NCBI GenBank assembly: GCA_021793315.1
Contig: JAJYSZ010000025.1
Location: 1-36,403, forward strand
Length of the DNA stretch: 36,403 nucleotides
Direction: 5' to 3'
Source of the DNA: Bacillota bacterium
GTDB taxonomy: Bacteria > Bacillota > Sulfobacillia > JAJZYS01 > JAJYTV01
How positions within the stretch are numbered: position 1 is the stretch's first letter; the number at the start of each line of letters is the position of its first letter. The notes beneath the pieces are model-generated. The model worked only from the letters and a program-made list of their open reading frames with translations. It ran no database searches and was not told the DNA's origin. Shown one piece after another: positions 1-7,453 of this stretch. The translations under genes and the position numbers were made by a program.

Positions 1-318
1 ATCTCGGCAGTCTGCCGCAACCCGACGCGCTTGCCTGCCTGCGCGTTCTCCCGAGGGGCGGCGCAGGCAGGCTTGTCGTTGCGACCAGGCCCCTCCTCAA
101 TTTGGCCGAACACGCGAAGGTTCCTGCGCAGCATCTGTGAACCGGCCCTGTAGGCTTTGCCCTGGCACAGCTTCCGACAGCTGGTCTTGCATGCGCAACG
201 ATCTGCATACACCTATCCAGTTTGGAGGTTTTCGTTGGCGCCAGGGCGAACAAGAAAATTACTCGGGTCGCACCATTTGCCCGCACACAGCCCGCTACGG
301 CGGCGAGGAGGGATCGAC
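1..318. other. Left-edge non-coding stretch with a long hairpin
   Basis: No gene is supported here. A 12-bp perfect inverted repeat lies at 33-44 (GCCTGCCTGCGC) and 61-72 (GCGCAGGCAGGC) with a 16-base loop. It could be the terminator of a gene outside the window, but no clear T-run follows. One frame is open through this stretch into the aldo/keto reductase, but its residues have no family likeness and precede a good internal start. Confidence 0.4.
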
Positions 319-1323
319 GTGGAGGCGCGCAGGCTCGGCGCATCCGGTCTCAGGGTCAGCAGCCTCGGCCTCGGCACCATGACGTTCGGCCTGCAGGCGG
401 ACCGCAAGACGTCGTTTCAGATCCTCGACAGGGCGGTGGCCGCCGGGGTCTCCTTCATCGACACGGCCGACGTCTATCCCCTGGGGCGGACCCATGCGGA
501 GTTCGGTCTGACCGAGGAGATCCTCGGGGACTGGCTCAAGGGTCGCAGGCACGAGATCGTGCTGGCCACGAAATGCCACGGCGTCATGGGTCCGGGGCTG
601 AACGACCAGGGGCTGGGCCGCAAGCACATCATGGACGCGGTCGAGGGCAGCCTGAGGCGCCTTAGCACCGACTGCATCGACCTGTACCAAGCCCATCAGT
701 TCGACCGCGCGACGCCGCTCGAGGAGACGCTCCGGGCGTTCGACGACCTCGTCCGGCAAGGCAAGGTGCGCTATATCGGTGTCTCCAACTGGGCCGCGTA
801 TCAATTGCAGAAGGCGCTCTCGATCGCCGACCGCCGGGGCCTGAGCCCGCTCGTGAGCGTCCAGCCGCGCTACAACCTGCTCTACAGGGCGATTGAGACG
901 GAACTTGTGCCGCTCTGCCGCGAGTCCGGCGTGGGCATCATCGCCTACAACCCGATGGCGGGCGGCTTCCTGAGCGGGCGCTACCGTCAGGGCCAGGCGG
1001 TCGAGGCCGGGACGCGCTTCGCGCTGGGCGGCATCGCGAAGCCAGGCGAGCGCTACCGCGGCCGCTACTGGCACGAGGCCGCCTTCCAAGCCGTCGAGAC
1101 CTTCCGTGCCTTCTGCGCCGGGCGTGGCTGGGACGCGGCCACGACAGCCGTGCGCTGGGTCATGCAGCAACCTGGCGTCACCGTCACGCTGCTCGGCGCG
1201 AGCCGCCCCGAGCAGTTGGACCAGTCGCTCGCCGCGGCGGACCTGCCACCGCTTGGACCCGAGGAACTGCAGGAACTCGACGATCTCTGGTACCAGCTTC
1301 CCAGGCAGAAGGTGGAGGACTGA
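319..1323 (+). CDS. Aldo/keto reductase family oxidoreductase
   Basis: NAD(P)H-dependent carbonyl reductase of the aldo/keto reductase superfamily, 334 aa, cytosolic. The family tetrad is visible: Asp and Tyr in FIDTADVYPLG, Lys in VLATKCHG and His in LYQAHQFD. GVSNW and the C-terminal LLGASRPEQLDQ cofactor segment follow, so the TIM barrel looks complete. The GTG start at 319 is chosen because GAGGAGGG lies 6 bases upstream and the protein then begins with the typical ARRLGASGLRVSSLGLGT strand. An upstream in-frame start at 157 would add 54 residues with no family resemblance. The GntR regulator begins about 70 bases downstream on the same strand. The gene faces the large minus-strand carboxylate cluster and probably supplies a carbonyl reduction to it, but its substrate is unknown. 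Confidence 0.9.
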   Translation: MEARRLGASGLRVSSLGLGTMTFGLQADRKTSFQILDRAVAAGVSFIDTADVYPLGRTHAEFGLTEEILGDWLKGRRHEIVLATKCHGVMGPGLNDQGLGRKHIMDAVEGSLRRLSTDCIDLYQAHQFDRATPLEETLRAFDDLVRQGKVRYIGVSNWAAYQLQKALSIADRRGLSPLVSVQPRYNLLYRAIETELVPLCRESGVGIIAYNPMAGGFLSGRYRQGQAVEAGTRFALGGIAKPGERYRGRYWHEAAFQAVETFRAFCAGRGWDAATTAVRWVMQQPGVTVTLLGASRPEQLDQSLAAADLPPLGPEELQELDDLWYQLPRQKVED

Positions 1324-1357
1324 GATGCAGGATCGGATGCCCTGCGACGCGTGGCCA

Positions 1358-1386
1358 CTGGCAATATCCGTCTTATTGTGTACAAT
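1358..1386 (+). promoter_or_regulatory. Putative leaderless promoter of the GntR gene
   Basis: A CTGGCA hexamer (1358-1363) and a TACAAT hexamer (1381-1386) are separated by 17 bases. Transcription would start close to 1393, which is the A of the ATG of the regulator gene. No Shine-Dalgarno sequence precedes that ATG, unlike almost every other gene here, which fits a leaderless mRNA. The assignment rests on pattern matching only. Confidence 0.45.
1376..1385. promoter_or_regulatory. Putative GntR operator TTGTgTACAA (autoregulatory)
   Basis: TTGT-N2-ACAA is the half-site arrangement common for FCD-type GntR regulators, whose sites often centre on TGTATACA. It overlaps the proposed -10 hexamer of the regulator gene, so binding would block transcription. 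It resembles the palindromes at 19908-19917 and 27816-27825 ahead of the two minus-strand operons. Confidence 0.5.
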
Positions 1387-1392
1387 TGTGCC

Positions 1393-2091
1393 ATGAGTGA
1401 CACCGAACTGACCCTCAAGGGCCATCGCCAATCTGTCCGCGACCTCATTTACGCGTCGCTGAGGACCGCCATATCGCGCGGCACGCTGGCGCCTGGCCAG
1501 ATGCTGTCGGAGGAGCAGCTCTCGACGTCGCTCAACGTCAGCCGCACACCCCTGAGGGAGGCGCTGCAGAGGCTGACGACCGAGGGACTGATCGAGCGCG
1601 CCGACAACGGCCGGATCAACGTCAAGAACGTATCGCTCAAAGAGGCGACACAGCTCTACGCCGTAAGGTCCGTACTCGAGCAGCTGTCTGCCCGGGAAGC
1701 CTGCCTGCACATGACGCCGGAGGGCCTTCAACGACTCGAGCGCGCATATGGTCAGATGCTCACCGACGAGAACGATCCGTCCCGGGACGTCGCCGACAGC
1801 GGCGGCAGCTTCCATGCGATCCTGCACCAGATCGCCGACAATCCCATCAATCTGCGCCTGTTGGCGAACCTGCAGGTGCTCATCTCGCGCTACCGCTACC
1901 TCAGCACGGGCAGGGCAAAGAGAACGCACCACGCGGTGGAGGAGCATGACGCGATCCTGCGAGCCCTCGCCGCCTGCGATGCCGACGCGGCGGCGGAGGC
2001 CATGCGCATCCACATCGAGGAAAGCTTCGTCTCCGTCCGCAGTGCCCTCATCGCGCTCGAGGCGTCCCAGGACCTCAAGGTGCCGGACTAG
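1393..2091 (+). CDS. GntR family transcriptional regulator, FCD (FadR-like) subfamily
   Basis: DNA-binding regulator of 232 aa. Residues about 12-75 form the GntR winged helix: ISRGTLAPGQMLSEEQL, then NVSRTPLREALQRLTTEGLI, a near-consensus recognition region. Residues about 80-210 are the helical FCD ligand domain, with the His-bearing segments SFHAILHQIADN, VEEHDAIL and RIHIEESF expected of its metal-binding pocket. FCD regulators usually bind small carboxylic acids and repress adjacent catabolic genes. The ATG at 1393 is preferred over GTG at 1351 because it follows a promoter-like sequence and gives a standard N-terminus. The last 17 bases overlap the end of etfA on the other strand. It is the only classical regulator near the catabolic cluster and is the likely repressor of the two minus-strand operons, by inference from shared operator-like motifs. 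Confidence 0.9.
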   Translation: MSDTELTLKGHRQSVRDLIYASLRTAISRGTLAPGQMLSEEQLSTSLNVSRTPLREALQRLTTEGLIERADNGRINVKNVSLKEATQLYAVRSVLEQLSAREACLHMTPEGLQRLERAYGQMLTDENDPSRDVADSGGSFHAILHQIADNPINLRLLANLQVLISRYRYLSTGRAKRTHHAVEEHDAILRALAACDADAAAEAMRIHIEESFVSVRSALIALEASQDLKVPD

Positions 2092-3001
2092 CCAAAGCTT
2101 GGTGCAGCGCTGCGGTCAAGGCTTCGACAAATGCAGTGGCATCCCCCACCACCCCGACGTCCGCCACATGGAAGATGGGCGCGCCGGGGTCTTTATTGAC
2201 CGCGAGCATGTGCTTGGCGTACACCCCGGAGACATGCTGCGGCGCTCCCGAGATGCCGATCGCGAGGTAGATCTCGGGGCGCACGGTGTTGCCGGTCTGC
2301 CCAATCTGCAGCTCGACGGTGGCCCACCCTGCCTCCACCGCGGCCAGGGTGGCGCCCACGCTGGCCTCCAGCCGCTCGGCCAGCGGGCTCAGCTTCCCGA
2401 ACGACTCCCGGCTGCCGAGGCCGAGTCCGCCTGAAACGATGTAGCGGGCCATATCGATGCCGTCCGCCTGGCTGGCCCGCTGCTCCAGCGTGGTCCAGGC
2501 GGGAGGCTCCGCGGGCAGCCAGTCCACGTTCCGGGCGGGCGCCGCAGGCCGCGCGGGCGCGATCTCCGATCCTTCCTGGTCTCTCAGGGTGGCCACGAAA
2601 GGCAGGCGCAGGATCTCGATCTCCGCCTCGGCCCTGCCGGCGAACGGCCTCATCGCCACCTGCAGCCTGCCGGCGGCATCCTGGTGCACGGCGCCGCAGC
2701 CGGCCAGGCACGAGCCCTCGAGCCCTGCGGCAAGACCGGCCGCGACCTCGCGCTGGAGGTTCCCGTCGCGCAGGTAGATGGCGTGCAGCTCCCTGCCCTT
2801 GAGCTGGGGCTGCACGTTCCTGACAACCTCGCGGGCGGAGGGCGGCGCCGTGGGCGGCTGGAAGAGCAGGGCGGCGTCGCCCGTCCAGGCGTCCGCAGGC
2901 GCGACGAGCCAGAGACCCAGGACCTCCTCCTCGGGAAAGCGTTGGGCCAGCGTCGCGGGCAGGGCGGCATCCACCGCGCTCAGTATGATGGCGCCAATCA
3001 C
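2075..3001 (-). CDS. etfA: Electron transfer flavoprotein alpha subunit
   Basis: ETF alpha/FixB family, 308 aa, cytosolic. It carries the FAD of the ETF heterodimer and relays electrons from flavin dehydrogenases towards the quinone pool. The C-terminal FAD-binding domain is clear: SGGLGLGSRESF, QIGQTGNTVRPEIYLAIGISG, then APQHVSGVYAKHMLAVNKD and APIFHVADVGVVGD. The N-terminal domain is less conserved. The GTG start at 3001 is chosen because GGAGG lies 8 bases upstream and its GTGA overlaps the stop of etfB, implying translational coupling; ATG at 3016 is possible. It is the last gene of the long minus-strand run and overlaps the convergent regulator gene by 17 bases. No ETF:quinone oxidoreductase is in the window. 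Confidence 0.92.
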   Translation of the reverse strand: MIGAIILSAVDAALPATLAQRFPEEEVLGLWLVAPADAWTGDAALLFQPPTAPPSAREVVRNVQPQLKGRELHAIYLRDGNLQREVAAGLAAGLEGSCLAGCGAVHQDAAGRLQVAMRPFAGRAEAEIEILRLPFVATLRDQEGSEIAPARPAAPARNVDWLPAEPPAWTTLEQRASQADGIDMARYIVSGGLGLGSRESFGKLSPLAERLEASVGATLAAVEAGWATVELQIGQTGNTVRPEIYLAIGISGAPQHVSGVYAKHMLAVNKDPGAPIFHVADVGVVGDATAFVEALTAALHQALASPAP

Positions 3002-3762
3002 TGGGCGGACCTCCATTCTGCGAGTACGTCCATGGCCTCGGCCACCTGCTGCTCGAGCGTGCCTGCGAGGAACCGGCAGCTCTTCTCCGGTCGCGGAGCC
3101 TTGTCGAGCCGCGCAAGCGACAGCGCCGGCGAGGCGGCGACCGTCTCGACCAGCACTTCCCGCCGCTTGGCGGCGATCATGTCCTTGAGCTTCGGCTGGC
3201 GCAGCTTGAGGTTCGGGATCATGGTGACGCTGGCGACGAGCGGCAGCGGCGCGCGCACCGTCTCCTCCGTGTGTTCGTCGACCACGTGGTCGATCCGCAC
3301 CTCTCCCTCCCCCTCTGGGCTGATGCGCAACAGGCGCGGCAGGAAGGGCACGCCCAGCAGTGCGGCAAGCGCCGGCCCGAAGATGCCCTGGTCCCAGTCC
3401 CCGGACTGCTCGCCGACCAGGAGGAGATCCGGGCGGTCTGCGGTGCCAAGGTGCGCCGCGAGGGCGCGCGCCGCCGTCATCGTGTCGAAGGCGCAGTCGA
3501 GGTCGATGCGCCGCGCGTCGTCCACCAGGTAGGTAAGGGCGACGCGCAGGGCCTCCGTCGCCTCCTTCGGACCGATCGCCACGCAGCGCACGCGGGTCCC
3601 CGGCAGCTGGTCGCGCAAGGCCAGCGCCACTTCGAGGCCGATCTTGTCGAAGAGACCGACCGTATGGGGCACGCGCGGGCCAGGTCGGCCGTCGGCGAAG
3701 CTCAGGAGGGCATCCGGCAGTTCGGGGTCCGGGATCCACTTCAGGGTCACGAGGATATCCAA
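2998..3762 (-). CDS. etfB: Electron transfer flavoprotein beta subunit
   Basis: ETF beta/FixA family, 254 aa, partner of the downstream alpha subunit. Family features are the N-terminal VTLKWIPDPE, the early NTVGLFDKIGLE-like helix (here HTVGLFDKIGLEVALALRD), the LLVGEQSGDWDQGIFGPALA AMP-binding loop and the late VASVTMIPNLKLRQPKLKDM segment that matches the beta-subunit signature region. The start is TTG at 3762, with GGAGGA about 9 bases upstream; no better ATG exists. The stop overlaps the etfA start. A 12-bp hairpin separates it from the upstream flavoprotein gene. The location directly after a TcuA-like dehydrogenase suggests that enzyme, or its paralogues in the cluster, donates electrons to this ETF. 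Confidence 0.92.
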   Translation of the reverse strand: MDILVTLKWIPDPELPDALLSFADGRPGPRVPHTVGLFDKIGLEVALALRDQLPGTRVRCVAIGPKEATEALRVALTYLVDDARRIDLDCAFDTMTAARALAAHLGTADRPDLLLVGEQSGDWDQGIFGPALAALLGVPFLPRLLRISPEGEGEVRIDHVVDEHTEETVRAPLPLVASVTMIPNLKLRQPKLKDMIAAKRREVLVETVAASPALSLARLDKAPRPEKSCRFLAGTLEQQVAEAMDVLAEWRSAQ

Positions 3763-3789
3763 GTCCAGATTCCTCCGTTCCTAGAACCT

Positions 3790-3817
3790 GAGGCTCCCGC
3801 CCCCCGGCGGGAGCCTC
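3790..3817 (-). other. Strong intercistronic hairpin upstream of etfB
   Basis: A perfect 12-bp inverted repeat (GAGGCTCCCGCC / GGCGGGAGCCTC) with a four-base loop lies between the flavoprotein stop (3855) and the etfB start (3762). No T-run follows on the minus strand, so it is a poor intrinsic terminator. It is more likely an mRNA processing or stability element that sets different levels for the flavoprotein and ETF genes. Confidence 0.6.
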
Positions 3818-3854
3818 CCTAGCGGGTTCGCTGCATGCGACGGGCGCCGCTGGC

Positions 3855-5261
3855 TCAGCCCCTGTCAGCGACGAAGTTCGCGGCGTTGCGACCGGCGATG
3901 CGGCCGTAGACGGCGCCGCGCAGGAACGACGTGGCCCCGGGGTACTTGCCGTAATAGAGCCCCGTGATCTCGCCCGCCGCATAAAGTCCCGGGATCGGCC
4001 GATCATCCCGGTCGAGCACCTGGCTCTCCGTGTCGGTGGCGATGCCGCCATAGGTGAAGACGATCGAGCAGACGAGCGGCCACGCCACGTAGGGCAGCTT
4101 CGTCAAGGGCATGGCCCAGTTGGACTTGCCGGGCGCGATGCCTCTGGCGGCGTTGCCGTCCTTGCGCAGCGGCAAAAAGGCGGCGGTCGCGTTCTGGGCG
4201 CAGGCCTTGTTGTAGTTCTCGATCGTGTCCCGGAGCGCCGCCTTCGGCAGGCCGAGCTTCTCCGCAAGCTCTTCCGGCGTCGCGGCCGTCACGGGCTCGG
4301 CATCGGTGCCGAGGGCGTGGTGGTAGTTCGGAATCTCGAAGACGCGCTGGTCGCAGATACAGTAGGCGGTCTGACCGGGCTGCGTCAGGAAGCTGCGCGA
4401 GATCCTCTCGTAGGTCTCGTCGATCGTCTCCTCGCCCTCGTCCGCAAAGCGTACGCCCAGCTTGTTGACGAGGATGCCGTAGGGGAACAGCATGACGACA
4501 GCCTCGGGCATCCTGCTGCGCGGGTCCACGGGCTCCGCATGGAACGAGTTGAACTCGCCCGCGGGCTTGGCTCCGACCGCGAGGGCCGCCTCGATCCCCT
4601 CGCCCTTGTTGTGTTCTCCGCCCGGCGAGATGTTGCGCAGCCGGTGCACCGGGTGCGGGAAGTAGCGGGCAAGCATCTCGGGGTTGCCCTCGAAGCCGCC
4701 CGACGCCAGCACGACCGCCTTGGTCTTGAGCAGCGCCGTGCCCTGCGGCGTGCCGACCTCGATGCCCGCGAGCCTGCCGTCCTCGTAGACCAGGCGCTGG
4801 AAGGCCGTCTCGTAGAGGATCTCCACGCCGTACGACTCCACCTTGTCCGCGAGCCGCTCCACGACCGCCTTGCCACCCCCGACCGGCAGGAGGCGCGGTC
4901 GCGCGGCCGTGAGGAAGATGGTCGGCAGATGCTCGAACGCGACCCCCTGCTGGCCCAGCCAGTCGAGGGCATCCGGAGCCTCCGCGGCCAGCCTGCGCAC
5001 AATCTTCTCGTCGCTGTAGCCTTCGGAGAACGCCATCATGTCCTCGATGAAGTTGTCGCTCACCGTGCTGCCGTCGGCCATGCGCAGGTACGCCCCGGTC
5101 CAGCGCGAGCTGCCACCGCGCATCTCGCGCGACGAGCGCTCCAGCACCGCAATCGAGATATCTTCCGTCCCGGCCTCCACCAGTTGCTCGACGCCGGCAA
5201 GCGCCGTAGAGAGCCCTGCCACACCCGCTCCGACCACGATGATGTCGTAATGGTCTTCCAT
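3855..5261 (-). CDS. FAD-dependent oxidoreductase, TcuA/fumarate reductase flavoprotein-like
   Basis: Soluble flavoprotein of 468 aa in the succinate dehydrogenase/fumarate reductase flavoprotein superfamily. The N-terminal dinucleotide fold is IIVVGAGVAGLSTALAG. AVVLASGGFEGNPEM and the C-terminal GGIATDTESQVLD plus PIPGLYAAGEITGLYYGKYP complete the FAD domain. The end of the active-site loop (YPGATSFLRGAVYGRIAGR) resembles tricarballylate dehydrogenase TcuA (typically YPGGSGL...GAVFGR) rather than true fumarate reductases (HGANRLGG). It has no signal peptide or haem motif. The probable reaction is oxidation of a C-C single bond in a polycarboxylate, or the reverse. TcuA normally passes electrons to the membrane protein TcuB, which is absent; the adjacent etfB-etfA pair may take that role. 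The ATG start follows GGGAGG. Confidence 0.85.
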   Translation of the reverse strand: MEDHYDIIVVGAGVAGLSTALAGVEQLVEAGTEDISIAVLERSSREMRGGSSRWTGAYLRMADGSTVSDNFIEDMMAFSEGYSDEKIVRRLAAEAPDALDWLGQQGVAFEHLPTIFLTAARPRLLPVGGGKAVVERLADKVESYGVEILYETAFQRLVYEDGRLAGIEVGTPQGTALLKTKAVVLASGGFEGNPEMLARYFPHPVHRLRNISPGGEHNKGEGIEAALAVGAKPAGEFNSFHAEPVDPRSRMPEAVVMLFPYGILVNKLGVRFADEGEETIDETYERISRSFLTQPGQTAYCICDQRVFEIPNYHHALGTDAEPVTAATPEELAEKLGLPKAALRDTIENYNKACAQNATAAFLPLRKDGNAARGIAPGKSNWAMPLTKLPYVAWPLVCSIVFTYGGIATDTESQVLDRDDRPIPGLYAAGEITGLYYGKYPGATSFLRGAVYGRIAGRNAANFVADRG

Positions 5262-5287
5262 GCTCTTCTGCCTCCCTTGTGTGGAAT

Positions 5288-5968
5288 CTAGAACGTGCGC
5301 CGCCCGCCGGTCTCGGGCACCCAGGCAGTTGCGCCCTGCCCCTCATCGCGCAGGGCGTCGACGAAGGGCTCCGCCGTGGGCACGAGCGCGGGGAAGGTGC
5401 CGTAGTGAAGCGGCAGTGCCAGCCGCGCGCCGAGAAAAGTGACCGCCCTGGCCGCGGCCCGCGGCCCCATCGTGAAGTGGTCGCCGATCGGGACCATGGC
5501 CAGGTCGATGTCGTACATCTCGCCATAGAGCCTCAGGTCCGAGAAGAGGGCCGTGTCGCCAAGGTGCGCGAAAGTGAAGCCGTCCACCTTCACGACGTAA
5601 CCGCTCGCGAGACCGCTGCGGGAGGTGTGCAGAGCCGGGATCATCGTCACCTCGATGCCGTCCGCGAGCTTGCGCGTGCCGCCGAGGTTCATGGTAAGGA
5701 AGGCGTCCTCGGCGACGCCTTCCTCTCGCGAAAGGCGCGCCAGGGTCTCCGGCTGGGTCACGATCTTGGCGCCGCTCGCGGCCACGGCGGGCACGTCCTG
5801 CACGTGATCCCAATGGTCGTGCGTCACGAGAGCGAATCCGGCGTCCTCAGGGGGGGACGCCTTTGTCACCGGGCTCTTCGTGTACCAGGGATCAATCACG
5901 AAGCGCAGGCCCGTAGAGCTGCGCACCTCCACGGTGGAGTGCGCCACCCAGACAATCTCGACCGACAT
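5288..5968 (-). CDS. UPF0173-type metal-dependent hydrolase (MBL fold)
   Basis: Metallo-beta-lactamase-fold hydrolase of 226 aa, similar to the UPF0173/YtkL-like family. The metal motif THDHWDH lies at residues 49-55. Later ligands appear in ALHTSRSG, HLGDTALFSDL and the C-terminal LPLHYGTFP. The start is ATG at 5968, with GAGGAGTGGGGAG upstream; GTG at 5983 would sit inside this ribosome binding site. It lies 26 bases upstream of the TcuA-like gene and 31 bases after the SDR gene, inside the catabolic run. The substrate is unknown. In this context it could hydrolyse a lactone or thioester intermediate, which is inference only. Confidence 0.85.
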   Translation of the reverse strand: MSVEIVWVAHSTVEVRSSTGLRFVIDPWYTKSPVTKASPPEDAGFALVTHDHWDHVQDVPAVAASGAKIVTQPETLARLSREEGVAEDAFLTMNLGGTRKLADGIEVTMIPALHTSRSGLASGYVVKVDGFTFAHLGDTALFSDLRLYGEMYDIDLAMVPIGDHFTMGPRAAARAVTFLGARLALPLHYGTFPALVPTAEPFVDALRDEGQGATAWVPETGGRRTF

Positions 5969-5999
5969 CTCCCCACTCCTCACAAGTTCGGTTTTGCGA

Positions 6000-6776
6000 T
6001 CACCATGCGGTCCAGCCGCCGTCGGCGAAGATCACCTGACCGGTTACGTAGTCCGAGGCGGCGGCGGACAGGAAGACGACGAGTCCGCGCAGGTCGCTCT
6101 CGGGGTTGCCGAGCCGACCGAGGAAGGTCCTCTGGCGCATCCACTCGAGCCGCTCGGGCTGCGCCTGGAGAGGGGCCGTCATCTGGGTCGGGTAGAAGAC
6201 GCCAGGGGCGATGCAATTCACCTGGACGTTGTACTTGCCCCACTCGAGGGCAAGCCCCCGCGTCAGGTTGGCAACCCCCGCCTTGGATGCGTAGTAGGCG
6301 GACTCCGGCAAAGGCCCGACGACGTTCGTGTAGAGCGTCGAGGTGTTGATGATCTTGCCGCGCTGCCGCCCGACCATCTCGCGGGCGACGCGCCGGTCGA
6401 CGAGCCAGGTGCCGGTCAGGTTGATGTCCACGATGCGCTGCCATTCGGCGAGCGTCATCTCGAAGGCGTCCTTGCGGAGCATCACGCCAGCGTGGTGCAC
6501 GAGGACGTCGATCTTGCCGAACCTGCCGGTGGCCGCCGCGACCATCGCGTCCACCGAGCCTTCGTCGGCGACGTCGACAAAGCCGACCTCCGCCTGCCGC
6601 CCCAGCGCCTCGATCGCGGCCTTGGTCTGCTCGAGGTCCTCCTTGCGGGACGCCTGGTCCGCCAGGAACAGATCCGATCCGTGCTCCGCCAGCGCAAGAG
6701 CGGAATGGTAGCCGAGCCCGCCGGCGGACGCTCCCGTCACGAGGGACACCTGACCTGTCAGATCGAACTGGTTCAT
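6000..6776 (-). CDS. SDR family NAD(P)-dependent oxidoreductase
   Basis: Classical short-chain dehydrogenase/reductase of 258 aa. The glycine-rich cofactor motif is TGASAGGLGY (one residue longer than the usual TGxxxGxG). Ser146 (IINTSTLY), Tyr161 and Lys165 (YYASK) provide the catalytic set. The usual NNAG reads HHAG (VLVHHAGVM), an uncommon change beside the cofactor. The C-terminal GQVIFADGGWTAW matches the family. The ATG at 6776 follows AAGGAGGCGATTCC. It probably interconverts a hydroxyl and a keto group on a pathway intermediate. A 155-base gap with two hairpins separates it from the upstream LeuD-like gene. Confidence 0.88.
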   Translation of the reverse strand: MNQFDLTGQVSLVTGASAGGLGYHSALALAEHGSDLFLADQASRKEDLEQTKAAIEALGRQAEVGFVDVADEGSVDAMVAAATGRFGKIDVLVHHAGVMLRKDAFEMTLAEWQRIVDINLTGTWLVDRRVAREMVGRQRGKIINTSTLYTNVVGPLPESAYYASKAGVANLTRGLALEWGKYNVQVNCIAPGVFYPTQMTAPLQAQPERLEWMRQRTFLGRLGNPESDLRGLVVFLSAAASDYVTGQVIFADGGWTAW

Positions 6777-6835
6777 GGAATCGCCTCCTTAGTGAAGAGC
6801 CGGGACCTGCCGCGTGGTCGCCTGGCGAACGATAC

Positions 6836-6931
6836 CCCGCGGATCGCGGGACCTTGCGTTTGATCGGCCGGATCCGCTGCAGCTCGCCGCCTTGCCTCCT
6901 GGATCTCCGACACTGCCGGGCCGGCGCCCGG
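6836..6931 (-). other. Hairpins in the gap after the LeuD-like gene
   Basis: Two inverted repeats occur in the 155-base spacer. CCGGGC/GCCCGG with a four-base loop (6916-6931) abuts the LeuD-like stop codon. CCCGCG/CGCGGG with a GAT loop lies at 6836-6850. Neither is followed by a T-run on the minus strand. They may partly attenuate or protect the transcript between the hydratase genes and the SDR gene. Confidence 0.35.
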
Positions 6932-7450
6932 TCACTCCTGCCGGGTGCGCCGCCAGCCTCCCCCCGCAAGCAGCCAGGGCACGAGTCCGCCCTGGGCCAC
7001 CATCTCCATGAGGAAGGGCGGCAGGGGCGTGGCCTGAATTTCGGCCTGCGTCCGGCTGTTGCGCAAGCGGCCGCTCTCGAGCGCAACCTCCAGTCGGTCG
7101 CCCGTCTCCGCAAAGCCCGCGATCCCCGGCACCTCCAGGGCGATGAGACCGTTGTTGAAGGCGTTGCGGTAGAAGTTGCGGGCGAAGGACTCGGCGAAGA
7201 CCGCCGCCACTCCCGCCTGCCTGAGGCCGATCGCCGCGTGCTCGCGCGACGAGCCCGAGCCAAAGCTGCGGCCGGCGACGATGAAGTCACCGGTCTTGAT
7301 CCTGCCGGAGAAGTCCGGCAGGACGCCCTCCATGATGTGGTGCGCCCAGACCGCAGGATCGCGGTCGACCAGGTACATCGACGGGATGATGGCGTCCGTG
7401 TCCACGTCGTCGCCGAACGCCCAGGCCGTTCCCTCGCGAATCGTCTCCAT
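6932..7450 (-). CDS. Aconitase-family hydratase small subunit (LeuD/DmdB-like)
   Basis: Swivel-domain subunit of a heteromeric [4Fe-4S] hydro-lyase, 172 aa, annotated by family as 3-isopropylmalate dehydratase small subunit. Family motifs are GDDVDTDAIIPSMYL, then GRSFGSGSSREHAAIGLRQA and AESFARNFYRNAFNNGL. SSREH carries the substrate-carboxylate-binding residues. GSGSSREH has Ser where many LeuD proteins have Cys. The stop codon of the large-subunit gene lies 3 bases upstream. LeuA and LeuB are absent, and the neighbours are organic-acid catabolic genes, so a degradative hydratase (for example 2,3-dimethylmalate or homologous alkylmalate dehydratase) is more likely than leucine biosynthesis. 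That substrate choice is inferred. Confidence 0.88.
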   Translation of the reverse strand: METIREGTAWAFGDDVDTDAIIPSMYLVDRDPAVWAHHIMEGVLPDFSGRIKTGDFIVAGRSFGSGSSREHAAIGLRQAGVAAVFAESFARNFYRNAFNNGLIALEVPGIAGFAETGDRLEVALESGRLRNSRTQAEIQATPLPPFLMEMVAQGGLVPWLLAGGGWRRTRQE

Positions 7451-7453
7451 GCT

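Noticed and set aside
205-222. CTGCATACACCT, resembling part of the operator motif, upstream of the aldo/keto reductase
   Set aside because: It lacks the TGTATACA palindrome and the spacing between shared parts differs, so it is probably chance.
1-318. A possible upstream partial gene, or a longer aldo/keto reductase starting at 157
   Set aside because: The residues before 319 have no family resemblance and 319 has a good ribosome binding site and a typical N-terminus.
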